From NCBI RefSeq assembly GCF_003953935.1, contig NZ_RXLQ01000003.1, positions 310,001 through 374,000 on the forward strand: a stretch of 64,000 nt of DNA, written 5' to 3'. Both the position numbers and the translations under genes were made by a program. Of the stretch, positions 26,590-36,116 are shown piece by piece. Source of the DNA: Massilia atriviolacea. Lineage in GTDB: Bacteria; Pseudomonadota; Gammaproteobacteria; Burkholderiales; Burkholderiaceae_D. The notes below the pieces were generated by a model. The model saw only the letters and a list, made by a program, of their open reading frames with translations, did no database searches and was not told where the DNA came from. Each line of letters begins with the position of its first letter. Positions within the stretch are counted from its first letter, which is position 1.

Positions 26590-27468
26590 TTACGCCGCCG
26601 GCAGGGCGGCGGCCACCACCGTGTCTTCCAGCGGCAGGGCGAAGCGGGTGGCGAGGAAGGTGGCGATGCGCTCCTGGGTCGCTTCCAGGTAAGGAATATT
26701 CATGTGGTCGGAATCGGGCACGGTTTCGTCCAGGTGCAGCTTGCCCAGCTGGGCCACCAGCAGGTCGGTGTGCGAATGGGGGACGATATCGTCGAAGGCG
26801 GCGCGCAGCACATAGGTGGGCGCGGTCAGCGCCGAGGCGTACTTGACCGACTCGAAACGGTGGCGCAGCACGTATTCGACCGGCACCGCGCGGAACTTGC
26901 GCTTGGCGATGGCCAGGATCGAATCGTAGGGCGTGATCAGGACCAGCGAATGCACGGGGCGCTCCAGCGCCACCTGCACCGCCACCCCGGAACCGAGGCT
27001 GCGCCCGACCACCGCCACCCGCTGCGGATCGACGTGGCCGCGCTCGGCCAGCCAGTCGAACAGCAGGCGGCCGTCTTCGACCATGTGTTCCTCGGCCGGT
27101 TCGCCGTGCGAATTGCCGTAGCCGCGATAATTGACGGCCAGCACGGCCATGCCCGGAAACAGCTTGCCGGCGTCGCGCACCACCCACGAGACTTCTTCCG
27201 AACGCCCGCCGAAATACACCACCGCCGGGTGCGGCCCCGGCACCTGGGGCGTCATCAGCCAGCCCGACAGCTTGGTGCCGTCGCGCGCGCGCAGCACGAT
27301 GGCGCGGGTGCGGTGGCCGCTCGAGCGCGGATTGTCGACTTCGCGCTTGATGGTGGGGTTGAAGACCAGGCGGCGCTGGTTGGCGGCGATGGCCGCCGTG
27401 ACGCCGACCCACAGCATGCTGACCAGGCCGGCCACGCCGGCGACTTTTCGGGAATTGTTCATAAGCAT
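26590..27468 (-). CDS. Alpha/beta hydrolase with N-terminal membrane anchor
   Basis: 292 residues: a hydrophobic N-terminus (VAGVAGLVSMLWVGVTAAIA) that is an anchor or uncleaved signal, then an alpha/beta-hydrolase core. Visible features are the oxyanion region VVYFGGRSEE, NYRGYGNSHGEP, the nucleophile elbow VGRSLGSGVA (Ser about residue 157), the acid in AAFDDIVPHSH and His in DSDHMNI. The arrangement matches the BEM46/YfhR-like serine hydrolases; substrate unknown. No operon partner. Confidence 0.88.
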   Translation of the reverse strand: MLMNNSRKVAGVAGLVSMLWVGVTAAIAANQRRLVFNPTIKREVDNPRSSGHRTRAIVLRARDGTKLSGWLMTPQVPGPHPAVVYFGGRSEEVSWVVRDAGKLFPGMAVLAVNYRGYGNSHGEPAEEHMVEDGRLLFDWLAERGHVDPQRVAVVGRSLGSGVAVQVALERPVHSLVLITPYDSILAIAKRKFRAVPVEYVLRHRFESVKYASALTAPTYVLRAAFDDIVPHSHTDLLVAQLGKLHLDETVPDSDHMNIPYLEATQERIATFLATRFALPLEDTVVAAALPAA

Positions 27469-27629
27469 CAGTTTAACCGGTTCGCGCGCCGCCGTCAGGC
27501 AGCGGCGGGGCGCTTGAGCTCATCGGTACGATCTCATCAATAGTCGTGGCTGGAATACAACGATCTCGTCGGATCCCTGCGCGCATTTTCGTGTGGTAAT
27601 CTTTATCCGGTCCGAATCCTGGCTATTCC

Positions 27630-30600
27630 ATGAAAAAATTCGCCTTCTCGGCCGAACAAAGCGCCGGCCTGTTCATCGGCCTGCTCGGCACGCTGGTCGC
27701 GGTGCGCTGGATCTTCAACAGCAAGACGATCGCCACCCTGATCCCCGGTTCGGCCCAGATGGGGATCAACAGTCCGGTGCTGTTCATCGCCGCCGGGGTG
27801 TGCTGCTGCCTGGTGCTGCCGCGCGCGCGCCGCAGGCGCTGGCATGCGCCGCTGTGGCAAGTCTGCTCGCTGCTGTTGCTGGTGCTGCCGGCGCTGGTGC
27901 TGTTCCAGCACATCAGCGGCCTGAACCTGGGGATCGACTTCGTGCGCGTGCCCACCGCGCCCACCCCCAGCACCCCGCATCCGGGGCGCATGGCGCCCAA
28001 CACCTGCCTCGGCTTCCTGCTGGCCGGGATCGCCCTGCGCCTGATCCGCCTGCCGCGCCGCAACGCGCTCCTGAGCGGCCTGCTGACCTTTTGCGTGGCC
28101 GGCGTGACCGGGATCGGCCTGGCCGCCCTGGTCGGCTATTTCCTCAAGCTCGAAGTGCTGTACCGGCTGGCCGCCTACAACGTCATGGTCACCCCGACCG
28201 CCGTGGGGATGAGCGTGCTGGGCCTCGGCTTGTGGTCCTTGCGCAAGAGCGTGGCCGCGCGCGGCACCGTTCCCGACAACGAAAAACGCATCACCGCGCG
28301 CGCCATCGCGGTGGTGGCGCTGGTGGCGGTGAGCGCCGGCGCGGCCGGCTTTGCCGCCATGCGCGACAGCTACGAAGACTCGATCTCCGACAATATGCGC
28401 CTGTCCGCCATCAGCAGCGCGGCCACCGTCGGCAACACCCTGGAAACGAGCTTGTGGTTCCCGCGCACCATCGCCAACCGCCCTTCGGTCAGGGGACCGG
28501 TGGCGCGCCTGGCGGCCGGCCAGGGCGACGCCGCCACCCGCGCCGCCCTGCTGGAGGCGGCCGAAAGCTTCATGAACGCCGGCATCAGCGCGCTGCGCTT
28601 CGAACGCCTGGACGGCAGCGTGCTGGCCGCCAGCGGCACCTTCGCCGAGACTGCGGCCGGCACCGCCCAGCCCTTGAACACCCACGGCCAGCGCGCGCGC
28701 CTGCTGTGGCGCGGCCGCTACATCCTGGCCACCGAGAACGAGGTGCGCGACGGCACGCGCGTGATCGGACGCATGCTGGCGGAGCAGCGCCTGCCGATCA
28801 TCGACGACCTGCTGTCCGACATCCGCGCCAACAGCCCTTCGTCGGACGTGCTGCTGTGCAGCCTGGACGGCAGCGACGCCCTGTGCGCGCCGACCCGCTT
28901 CTATCCCTCCACCTTCCGCATTCCGATGTTCAAGCCCGACGGCAAGGTCAACCTGCCGATCAACGAGGCGCTGCTGGGGCATACCGGGGTGGCCGTCACG
29001 CGCGACCTGCGCGGGGTGGCCGTGTTCGCCGCCTATACGCCGATCCGCGGCTTCGGCCTGGGGGTGGTGGTCAAGAACAATCTCGATACCGTCTACCTGC
29101 CGCTGCGCGACAAGGCCAACACCCTCCTGATCATGCTGGTGGCGCTGGTGGGGCTGGGCGCGTCGATGCTGCTGCTGCAGGTGCGCCCGCTGCTGGCCCA
29201 GCTGGTGCGCGAGCAGCGCCGCATCCAGGTCATCCTGGAGAACTCGAACGACGCCTTTATCGCGCTCGGAGTGGACGGCTGCATCACCGACTGGAACACC
29301 GAGGCCGAACGCACCTTCGGCTGGAGCGCGGCCGAGGCGATCGGACGGCGCCTGTCGGAGCTGATCATCCCGCACGCCCAGCGCGCCGCCCACGAAGAAG
29401 GCTTTGCGCGCTTTACCGCCAGCGGCACCGGCCCGGTCATCAACAACCGGCTCGAAGTGAGCGCGCTGCACCGCGACGGACGCGAGATCCCGATCGAAAT
29501 GTCGGTGGCCGCCTTCCACAACGGCCAGGGCTTCGTGGCGAATGCCTTCGTGCGCGACATCAGCGAGCGGCGCCGCCTGGCCGGCGAAATCGCCGCCCGC
29601 GCCACCGAACTGGAACTGGAACGCGACCGCGCCCAGGCGGCCAACCGCGCCAAGGGCGAATTCGTGGCCAACATGAGCCACGAACTGCGCACCCCGATGA
29701 ACGCGGTGCTCGGCATGACCTACCTGCTGGCGCACACCGACCTGAAAGCCGAGCAGCGCAAATACCTCGACATGATCAGGAGTTCGGGCCAGTCGCTGAT
29801 GGGGATCATGAACGACATCCTCGATTTTTCCAAGATCGAGGGCGGGCGCATGGAACTGGCCGAGGCGCGCTTCGACCTGGGCGAGGTGCTGGCGGCGGTG
29901 GCCGACATCATGAGCGTGTCGGCCGGCGACAAGGACCTCGACCTGGCCATCGGGGTCGAGCCGGACGTGCCGCGCGAGCTGATCGGCGACGCCCTGCGCC
30001 TGCAGCAGGTGCTGGTCAACCTGGCCGGCAACGCCATCAAGTTCACCGAGCAGGGCGAGGTGAGCGTGCTGGTCGACGTGGCCGCGCGCGAGGGCGAGCG
30101 CCTGACCCTGCGCATCCGCGTGCGCGACACCGGCATCGGCATGGACGAAGCGCAGCAGGCGCGCCTGTTCTCGCCGTTTACCCAGGGCGACTCCTCGACC
30201 ACGCGCCGTTTCGGCGGCACCGGCCTGGGACTGACGATTTCCAAGCACCTGGCCGAGATGATGAAAGGGACCATCGAACTCGATAGCGCGCCCGGGCGCG
30301 GCAGCGAATTCGTGGTCAGCCTGCCGCTGCTGGCGGCGCCCGAGGCCGATGGCGCCGCCGCCGATCCCGCGCTCGGCACCCTGCGCCTGCTGGTGGTGGA
30401 CGACAACGCCACCAGCCGCGACTACCTGTCCAAGACCGTGGCCGGCTGGCGCTGGGAAGCCGAGACGGCCGCCTCGGGCGCCGAAGCGATCGCGATGGTG
30501 GCGCGCGCCGCCGGGGCCGGGCGCCACTACGACGTGGTGCTGCTGGACTGGCAGATGCCCGGCATGGACGGCGCCGCCACCATGCGCGCACTGCGCGAAC

Positions 30601-31649
30601 GCATGCCCGGCGCGCGCCTGCCGATCGCCCTGATGGTCAACGCCTACGGGCGCGGCAAGCTGATGGAAAGCAGCGCCGCCAGCCAGGCCGACGCCATCCT
30701 CAGCAAGCCGGTGACCGGATCGAGCCTGTTCGACACCGTGCACGAAGTGCTGGTGCAGCACGCCCAGGCGGCCTTGCGGCCCGCGCCCGCGCTGCCGTCC
30801 GTGCACGGCGGCGCGGACGGCGTGCGGCTGGACGGCGCGCGCCTGCTGCTGGCCGAAGACAACGACCTGAACCAGGTGGTCGCGCGCGGGATCCTGGAAA
30901 GCGTCGGCGCGCGCCTCGACATCGTCGGCAACGGCCAGCTGGCGCTGGCGCGGCTGGCGGCCAATCCGGGCGCCTACGACCTGGTGCTGATGGATATCCA
31001 GATGCCTGTGATGGACGGCTACGCGGCGGCGCGCCGCATCCGCGCCGGCCTGCGCCTGACGCTGCCGGTGCTGGCGCTGACCGCCGGCGTGACCGAGTCC
31101 GAACGGCGCGCCTGCGCCGACGCCGGCATGAACGACGTCATCGCCAAGCCGATCGAGGTCGACCAGATGCTCTCGACCATCGCGCGCCACCTGCCGGCCC
31201 TGGGCCGGCTGCGCGCGCCGGCCGCGCCGGCCCCGGCTTCGGCAGCGCCGGCGGCGTTGCCGGTACTGCGGCTCGGGCCCCTGATCGACATCGCCAAGGG
31301 CAATCCGGAGCACCTGGCGGCCGTGGCCAACCTGGTGCGGCGGGTGGTGGGGGAGGGCCACCAGCAGTTCGACGCCGCGCGCGTGCACTGGGACGCGGGG
31401 CGCGACGCGGAGGCGGCGGCCATGCTGCACACGCTACGCGGAGGAATCGGCAGCGTAGGCGCCAAGCGCTTCGCCGCCGCCTCGCTGGAACTGGAGCAGT
31501 CGCTCAAGGGCGAACCGGCCGGCGACACGGCGGCCCTGTTCCTGCAGGCCGCGCGCGAACTCGATGCGGCCGTGGAAGCGGGGCGCGCCTGGCTGGCGCA
31601 GCAGGATGGATCTAGTGCGACATCAGTACCGGCGCCGTCATCGACCTGA
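27630..31649 (+). CDS. Hybrid sensor histidine kinase (PAS, two receivers, Hpt)
   Basis: 1339 residues. The N-terminus has about six transmembrane helices (residues 10-230), then a periplasmic sensor region, a further helix near 505, a PAS domain (~530-645), a phosphoacceptor His684 in SHELRTPMN, an HATPase domain (NAIKFTE, GIGMDEAQ, GGTGLGLTIS), two receiver domains (Asp973 in LLDWQMPGMDG; Asp1122 in LMDIQMPVMDG) and a C-terminal Hpt with His1267 in HTLRGG. The chain supports an internal phosphorelay to an unlinked output regulator, since no response regulator gene is adjacent. The stop overlaps the 3' end of the convergent universal stress gene by 38 bases. Confidence 0.93.
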   Translation: MKKFAFSAEQSAGLFIGLLGTLVAVRWIFNSKTIATLIPGSAQMGINSPVLFIAAGVCCCLVLPRARRRRWHAPLWQVCSLLLLVLPALVLFQHISGLNLGIDFVRVPTAPTPSTPHPGRMAPNTCLGFLLAGIALRLIRLPRRNALLSGLLTFCVAGVTGIGLAALVGYFLKLEVLYRLAAYNVMVTPTAVGMSVLGLGLWSLRKSVAARGTVPDNEKRITARAIAVVALVAVSAGAAGFAAMRDSYEDSISDNMRLSAISSAATVGNTLETSLWFPRTIANRPSVRGPVARLAAGQGDAATRAALLEAAESFMNAGISALRFERLDGSVLAASGTFAETAAGTAQPLNTHGQRARLLWRGRYILATENEVRDGTRVIGRMLAEQRLPIIDDLLSDIRANSPSSDVLLCSLDGSDALCAPTRFYPSTFRIPMFKPDGKVNLPINEALLGHTGVAVTRDLRGVAVFAAYTPIRGFGLGVVVKNNLDTVYLPLRDKANTLLIMLVALVGLGASMLLLQVRPLLAQLVREQRRIQVILENSNDAFIALGVDGCITDWNTEAERTFGWSAAEAIGRRLSELIIPHAQRAAHEEGFARFTASGTGPVINNRLEVSALHRDGREIPIEMSVAAFHNGQGFVANAFVRDISERRRLAGEIAARATELELERDRAQAANRAKGEFVANMSHELRTPMNAVLGMTYLLAHTDLKAEQRKYLDMIRSSGQSLMGIMNDILDFSKIEGGRMELAEARFDLGEVLAAVADIMSVSAGDKDLDLAIGVEPDVPRELIGDALRLQQVLVNLAGNAIKFTEQGEVSVLVDVAAREGERLTLRIRVRDTGIGMDEAQQARLFSPFTQGDSSTTRRFGGTGLGLTISKHLAEMMKGTIELDSAPGRGSEFVVSLPLLAAPEADGAAADPALGTLRLLVVDDNATSRDYLSKTVAGWRWEAETAASGAEAIAMVARAAGAGRHYDVVLLDWQMPGMDGAATMRALRERMPGARLPIALMVNAYGRGKLMESSAASQADAILSKPVTGSSLFDTVHEVLVQHAQAALRPAPALPSVHGGADGVRLDGARLLLAEDNDLNQVVARGILESVGARLDIVGNGQLALARLAANPGAYDLVLMDIQMPVMDGYAAARRIRAGLRLTLPVLALTAGVTESERRACADAGMNDVIAKPIEVDQMLSTIARHLPALGRLRAPAAPAPASAAPAALPVLRLGPLIDIAKGNPEHLAAVANLVRRVVGEGHQQFDAARVHWDAGRDAEAAAMLHTLRGGIGSVGAKRFAAASLELEQSLKGEPAGDTAALFLQAARELDAAVEAGRAWLAQQDGSSATSVPAPSST

Positions 31650-32442
31650 GGATGGTGGCTGTGACGCCGCCCAGCAGCAGTTCGCGCAGGCGCGCGTGGC
31701 CGTAGCAGCCCATCACGATCAGGTTGGCGTCGACGTCGGCCGCCAGCGACAGCAGCGCCTCGCCGACGTCGATGCTGGTGCGCTGCGCCATGACGTCGGC
31801 GTTGACGCCGTGGCGCGCCAGGTACAGGGCGATGTCGGCGCCCGGCTGCTGGCCGTGGGCCTCGTCGGGATTGAACACGGCCACCGTCACGCGGCGCGCG
31901 CGCTTGAGCAGCGGCAGGGCGTTGGCCAGTGCGCGCGTGGCGGCGGTGCTGGCATCCCAGGCCACCAGCACCTCGCTGCCGATCACGGGAAAATGGCCGG
32001 AATGGGGCAGCACCAGTACCGGGCGGGCGCTGGCCAGCATGACGTATTCGGGCAGGCCGGGCGTCATGCGCGCGACCGGATCGTCCGGGTCGGACTGGCT
32101 CAGCACCACCAGGTCGGCATAGCGCGCCTGCAGCGCCAGCGCGGCGCCCGGTTCGTCGTCCACCAGGCGCCGTTCGAACGAGCGCACGGCGGCGCCGGCG
32201 GCGATGCGGTCGAAGTCGTCGAGCGAGGCATTGGCGCGCCGGTACAGTTCTTCCATGTGGGTCGCCAGCACCGTCTGCAGCAGGTCGCTGGCGCCGTCCT
32301 GGTAGACATAGCGCGACACGCCGCTCATGGCGGCGCCCACCAGGTGGGCGTTGCAGTCGGCCGCCACGGCGGCGGCGGACAGCATGCGCGCTTCGGCGTG
32401 GCGCGAATGATCGACGTGGACGAGAACGGTCTTGTAGGGCAT
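31612..32442 (-). CDS. Tandem universal stress protein (UspA domain)
   Basis: 276 residues with two UspA folds. The first begins YKTVLVHVDHSRHAEARM; the second ends with the ATP-binding motif GCYGHARLRELLLGGVTATILRS, matching GxxG-x9-G(S/T). Proteins of this type bind ATP and are induced by hypoxia, stress or stasis. ATG 32442 starts MPYKTVL. It lies head-to-head with the acyl-CoA synthetase/GNAT gene, with an FNR box between them; that box points toward the other gene. The 3' end runs 38 bases into the hybrid kinase. Confidence 0.9.
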   Translation of the reverse strand: MPYKTVLVHVDHSRHAEARMLSAAAVAADCNAHLVGAAMSGVSRYVYQDGASDLLQTVLATHMEELYRRANASLDDFDRIAAGAAVRSFERRLVDDEPGAALALQARYADLVVLSQSDPDDPVARMTPGLPEYVMLASARPVLVLPHSGHFPVIGSEVLVAWDASTAATRALANALPLLKRARRVTVAVFNPDEAHGQQPGADIALYLARHGVNADVMAQRTSIDVGEALLSLAADVDANLIVMGCYGHARLRELLLGGVTATILRSMTAPVLMSH

Positions 32443-32536
32443 GGCGGCTCCTGAGGATGGGGATAGCCAAGCGTAGGCCCAAGCACGGCGCGCGTCCAGC
32501 AGTGTTCTGCGGGCGCAAACCTTTGTTATATAAAAT

Positions 32537-32578
32537 TTGATGCACATCAAGCCAGGGGGCGCGAGCGCCATCTACGCT
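32537..32578 (+). promoter_or_regulatory. FNR/ANR box and -10 element of the acyl-CoA synthetase/GNAT gene
   Basis: TTGATGCACATCAA (32537-32550) is a perfect FNR site (TTGAT-N4-ATCAA). A -10-like TACGCT lies at 32573, 36 bases from the box start, which puts the box at about -41.5, the class-II activator position, for transcription toward 32617. The geometry matches the three other FNR boxes in the window. An effect on the divergent universal stress gene is possible but no mirror-image -10 was seen. Confidence 0.85.
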
Positions 32579-32616
32579 TTGCGCCCATCGCCAAGCCGAA
32601 TCGAAAAGGGATCATC

Positions 32617-35295
32617 ATGAGCGTCAGGAACCTGCACCAGTTGTTCGCGCCGGCGTCGGTCGCCATCATCGGGGCGTCGGCGCGACCGCACAGCGTCGGC
32701 GCGACGGTGCTGCGCAACGTCATCGAGGGCGGCTTCGGCGGCGCGATCTGGCCGGTCAATCCCAAGTACGACAGCCTGGCCGGACTGCGCGTCTACGCGC
32801 GCGTGTCGCAGCTGCCGGCGGCGCCCGACCTGGCCATCATCTGCACGCCGCCGGCCACGGTGCCGCAGCTGGTGCGCCAGCTGGGCGAGGCGGGCACGCG
32901 CGCGGCCATCATCCTGACCGCCGGCCTGGGCGCCATGCACGATGCGCATGGGCGCAGCCTGCGCCAGGCCGCGCTCGACGCCGCCAGACCGTACGTGCTG
33001 CGCCTGCTGGGGCCGAACTGCGTCGGCCTGCTGGTGCCCGGCATCGGCCTGAACGCCAGCTTCGCGCATACCGCCGCGCTGCCGGGCAAGATCGCCTTCG
33101 TGTCGCAATCGGGCGCGCTGGTGACGGGCGTGCTCGATTGGGCCAGGTCGCGCGGGATCGGCTTTTCCAAGTTCATTTCGCTGGGCGACAGCGCCGACAT
33201 CGACTTCGGCGACCTGCTCGACTACCTGGCCAGCGATCCCGGCACCAGCGCCATCCTGCTGTACATGGAAGACGTGCGCCACGCGCGCAAGTTCATGTCG
33301 GCCGCGCGCGCCGCCGCGCGCAGCAAGCCGACGCTGGTGCTCAAGGCGGGCAGGGTGGCCGAAGGCGCCAGGGCGGCCGCCTCGCACACCGGCGCGCTGG
33401 CCGGTTCGGACGACGTCTACGACGCCGCGATCCGGCGCGCCGGCATGCTGCGCGTGCTCGGCACCGAAGACCTGTTCGCCGCCGTCGCCACCCTGGCGCA
33501 TGCGCGCCCGCTGTTCGGCGAGCGCCTGGCCATCCTGACCAACGGCGGCGGCCCGGGCGTGATGGCGACCGACGCCGTGGTCAGCGCCAAGGGCAGCATG
33601 GCGCAGCTGGGCCCCGACACCCTGAGCCGCCTGGATGCCGTGCTGCCGTCCACCTGGTCGCACGCCAACCCGGTCGACATCATCGGCGACGCCCCGGCGC
33701 AGCGCTATGTCGACGCGCTCGAGATCCTGCTCAGGGATCCGCAGGCCGACGCCATCCTGTTCATCCACGCGCCGACCGCCATCGTGCCCAGCGCCGAGAT
33801 TGCGCGCGCGATCGCCCCGATCGCCAGGGCATCCTCGCGCAACATCCTGGCCTGCTGGCTGGGCGGCGATGCGGTGGCCGAGGCGCGCGCGATCTTCACC
33901 GACGCCGGCATCCCCAGCTTCGGCACGCCCGAGGAAGCGGTCGGCGCCTGGCTGCAGATCGTGCAGTACCGGCGCAACCAGAACCTGCTGATGCAGGTGC
34001 CGCCGGCCGCGTGCGACGACGGCGCGAGCGACCCGCAGGCGGCGCGCGTGCTGGTGCGCCGGGCGTTGGCGGAAGGGCGCACGCTGCTGAGCGAGCCGGA
34101 AACCAAGTCGGTGCTGGCCGCCTACGGCGTGGCGGTGGTGCGCACGCGCAGCACGGCATCGGTGGACGAGGCGGTGGCGGCGGCCGAGGCGATCGGCTTT
34201 CCGGTGGCGCTCAAGATCGTCTCGCCCGACATCACCCACAAGAGCGACATGGGCGGCGTGGCGCTCGACCTGGAAGACGCCGAGGCGGTGCGCGCGGTGG
34301 CGCTGCGCATGAACAAGCGCCTGGCCGAACTGCGGCCGGACGCGCGCCTCGAAGGCTTTTCGGTGCAGGAGATGGCGCGCCGTCCCGAGGCGCACGAACT
34401 GATCATCGGCGTGGCGACCGACCCGGTGTTCGGGCCGGTGATCCTGTTCGGCCAGGGCGGGATCGCGGTCGAAGTCACGGCCGACCATGCGGTGGCGCTG
34501 CCGCCGCTGAACGTGGTGCTGGCGCGCGACCTGATCTCGCGCACGCGCGTGGCCAAGCTGCTGGCCGGCTACCGCAACCGGCCGCCCGCCAATATGGACG
34601 CCATCATCGCCACCCTGATGCGCATCTCGCACATGGTGGCCGACCTGCCGGAACTGGTGGAACTCGACATCAATCCGCTGCTGGTCGACAGCGAGGGCGC
34701 GCTGGCGCTCGATGCGCGCATGCGGGTGGCCATCGCCGACCACTCGGCCAGCACCCTGGACCGGCTGGCGATCCGTCCCTATCCGCGCGAGCTGGAAGAG
34801 CGCATCGACTGGAACGGCGAAGCGCTCCTGCTGCGCCCGATCCAGCCCGAGGACGGCCCGGCCCATGTGGCGTTTTTCAATGCGCTCTCCGACGACGATG
34901 TGCGCTACCGCATGTTCGTGCGCGTGCGCGAGCTCAATGCCTCGCAGCTGGCGCGCTTCACCCAGATCGATTACGACCGCGAGATGGCCTTCATCGCCAC
35001 CCGCCCGGGCGCCGATGGCGTGAACGAAACGCTGGGCGTGGCGCGGGTGGTGTGCGACCCCGATAACATCGCCGCCGAATTCGCGGTCACGGTGCGCTCC
35101 GACCTGAAAGGGCATGGCCTCGGGCAGGTGCTGATGGAAAAACTGATCGCCTACTGCCGCAGCCGCGGCACGCGCGAAATCGTCGGCGAGGCGCTGCCGC
35201 AGAACACCCGCATCACCAAGCTGGCGAAGAAGCTCGGATTCGAGATCAGCAAGGCGGCCGAAGATGGTTCGGTGCATATGCGGCTGCCCTTGTAG
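32617..35295 (+). CDS. ADP-forming acyl-CoA synthetase-like protein fused to a GNAT acetyltransferase (Pat-like)
   Basis: 892 residues. Domains in order: CoA-binding (LFAPASVAIIGASARPHSVG), succinyl-CoA-ligase-like with the phospho-histidine loop SHTGALAGSDD (His257), an ATP-grasp beta subunit (VALKIVSPDITHKSDMGGV) and a C-terminal GNAT (LLRPIQPEDGP...HGLGQVLMEKLIAYCRSRG). This is the protein lysine acetyltransferase YfiQ/Pat architecture; the presence of His257 leaves possible residual acyl-CoA ligase activity. It probably modifies and controls central metabolic enzymes. A perfect FNR box upstream suggests induction under low oxygen. Confidence 0.9.
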   Translation: MSVRNLHQLFAPASVAIIGASARPHSVGATVLRNVIEGGFGGAIWPVNPKYDSLAGLRVYARVSQLPAAPDLAIICTPPATVPQLVRQLGEAGTRAAIILTAGLGAMHDAHGRSLRQAALDAARPYVLRLLGPNCVGLLVPGIGLNASFAHTAALPGKIAFVSQSGALVTGVLDWARSRGIGFSKFISLGDSADIDFGDLLDYLASDPGTSAILLYMEDVRHARKFMSAARAAARSKPTLVLKAGRVAEGARAAASHTGALAGSDDVYDAAIRRAGMLRVLGTEDLFAAVATLAHARPLFGERLAILTNGGGPGVMATDAVVSAKGSMAQLGPDTLSRLDAVLPSTWSHANPVDIIGDAPAQRYVDALEILLRDPQADAILFIHAPTAIVPSAEIARAIAPIARASSRNILACWLGGDAVAEARAIFTDAGIPSFGTPEEAVGAWLQIVQYRRNQNLLMQVPPAACDDGASDPQAARVLVRRALAEGRTLLSEPETKSVLAAYGVAVVRTRSTASVDEAVAAAEAIGFPVALKIVSPDITHKSDMGGVALDLEDAEAVRAVALRMNKRLAELRPDARLEGFSVQEMARRPEAHELIIGVATDPVFGPVILFGQGGIAVEVTADHAVALPPLNVVLARDLISRTRVAKLLAGYRNRPPANMDAIIATLMRISHMVADLPELVELDINPLLVDSEGALALDARMRVAIADHSASTLDRLAIRPYPRELEERIDWNGEALLLRPIQPEDGPAHVAFFNALSDDDVRYRMFVRVRELNASQLARFTQIDYDREMAFIATRPGADGVNETLGVARVVCDPDNIAAEFAVTVRSDLKGHGLGQVLMEKLIAYCRSRGTREIVGEALPQNTRITKLAKKLGFEISKAAEDGSVHMRLPL

Positions 35296-35349
35296 CGGCG
35301 GCGTTACAATCGCCGCTTTGCTTGTCGCACAAGCGTTACCGGAACCTTT

Positions 35350-35994
35350 ATGACCTCGATAGAATCGACCAGCGCCGTGCTGAACGAAGGCATGCACCGC
35401 TTCGACCAGCTGCCCGGCGCGAGCGCCAGCATCATTGCCGACGCGGCCCTGAGCGATATCCGCCTGCGCCCGACCAGCGCTAATTTCCTGTTTTTCGGCT
35501 GGATCGGCATGGCGGGTGCGGTGGCCCTGGTGGTGGGCGCAGTAACGATGGCCCAGGTCTTGCCGGCGTGGCTGGCGCGCTCGGGTATCGTTGTCAGCCG
35601 CGATGCACTCCTGGTGCCGGTGCTGATCGGCGTGATTGCCGGGGCCTGGATCGCGACCATTCGGTACGCCAGGTGGCAGACCGAGAGGCGGCTTGCCGCC
35701 TTGAGCGCGCCGCAGCAGCGCGCGCGCGAAGCCGTGGCGGCGCTGCGCGCCAGCCTGCCGCCTGAACTGTCGTTACTGGGCCAGAACCTGCAATCGGCGT
35801 CCGAGCGCATGCTCAAGGTGTATGCGACCGGGAATGCCGGACTGGGGCACCGACTTTCGTCGACGCTGCACGACGTCTTTTCCTCGGCTGCTTTCGTGGC
35901 GCTGGGCGCGGCGTCGCCGGTGCTGGACCGGCGCCTTGAGGAACTGCGCGAGGCGCTGGCCGTGCTGGTGCACGCCAGGGAGCGCGCGGCATGA
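35350..35994 (+). CDS. Two-helix membrane protein, unknown function
   Basis: 214 residues with two transmembrane helices (FLFFGWIGMAGAVALVVGAVTM and LVPVLIGVIAGAWIATI) and a long C-terminal cytoplasmic region of helices (RQQRAREAVAALRAS...LEELREALAVLVHARE). No family recognised. The next ATG (35991) overlaps its stop as ATGA, the sign of a former operon with the gene interrupted by the island. Confidence 0.7.
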   Translation: MTSIESTSAVLNEGMHRFDQLPGASASIIADAALSDIRLRPTSANFLFFGWIGMAGAVALVVGAVTMAQVLPAWLARSGIVVSRDALLVPVLIGVIAGAWIATIRYARWQTERRLAALSAPQQRAREAVAALRASLPPELSLLGQNLQSASERMLKVYATGNAGLGHRLSSTLHDVFSSAAFVALGAASPVLDRRLEELREALAVLVHARERAA

Positions 35995-36116
35995 CGAGCG
36001 CTCGTGCCTTGCTGCCTGCGTCGATGCTGGCCGCCACCGGCAGCGTGCGCGCCGACGTGCTGCTCACGCCCTCGTTCCATCGTGCGCATCGACGACGATT
36101 GCGCCACGATTTGTGA
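35991..36116 (+). pseudogene. 5' remnant of a signal-peptide gene truncated by the island
   Basis: ATG 35991 overlaps the preceding stop (ATGA). The 41-codon frame begins with a plausible signal peptide (MTSARALLPASMLAATGSVRA) in GC-rich native composition and then meets a stop just as composition becomes AT-richer. It looks like the beginning of an exported-protein gene cut by the insertion of the island; a matching 3' fragment may lie at 40213-40311. Confidence 0.5.

Noticed and set aside
27603-31430. 1275-residue minus-strand frame opposite the hybrid kinase
   Set aside because: No domain-like sequence; compositional shadow of a strongly recognised gene.
32572-35397. 941-residue minus-strand frame opposite the synthetase/GNAT fusion
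   Set aside because: Low-complexity shadow; the plus-strand protein has complete domains.
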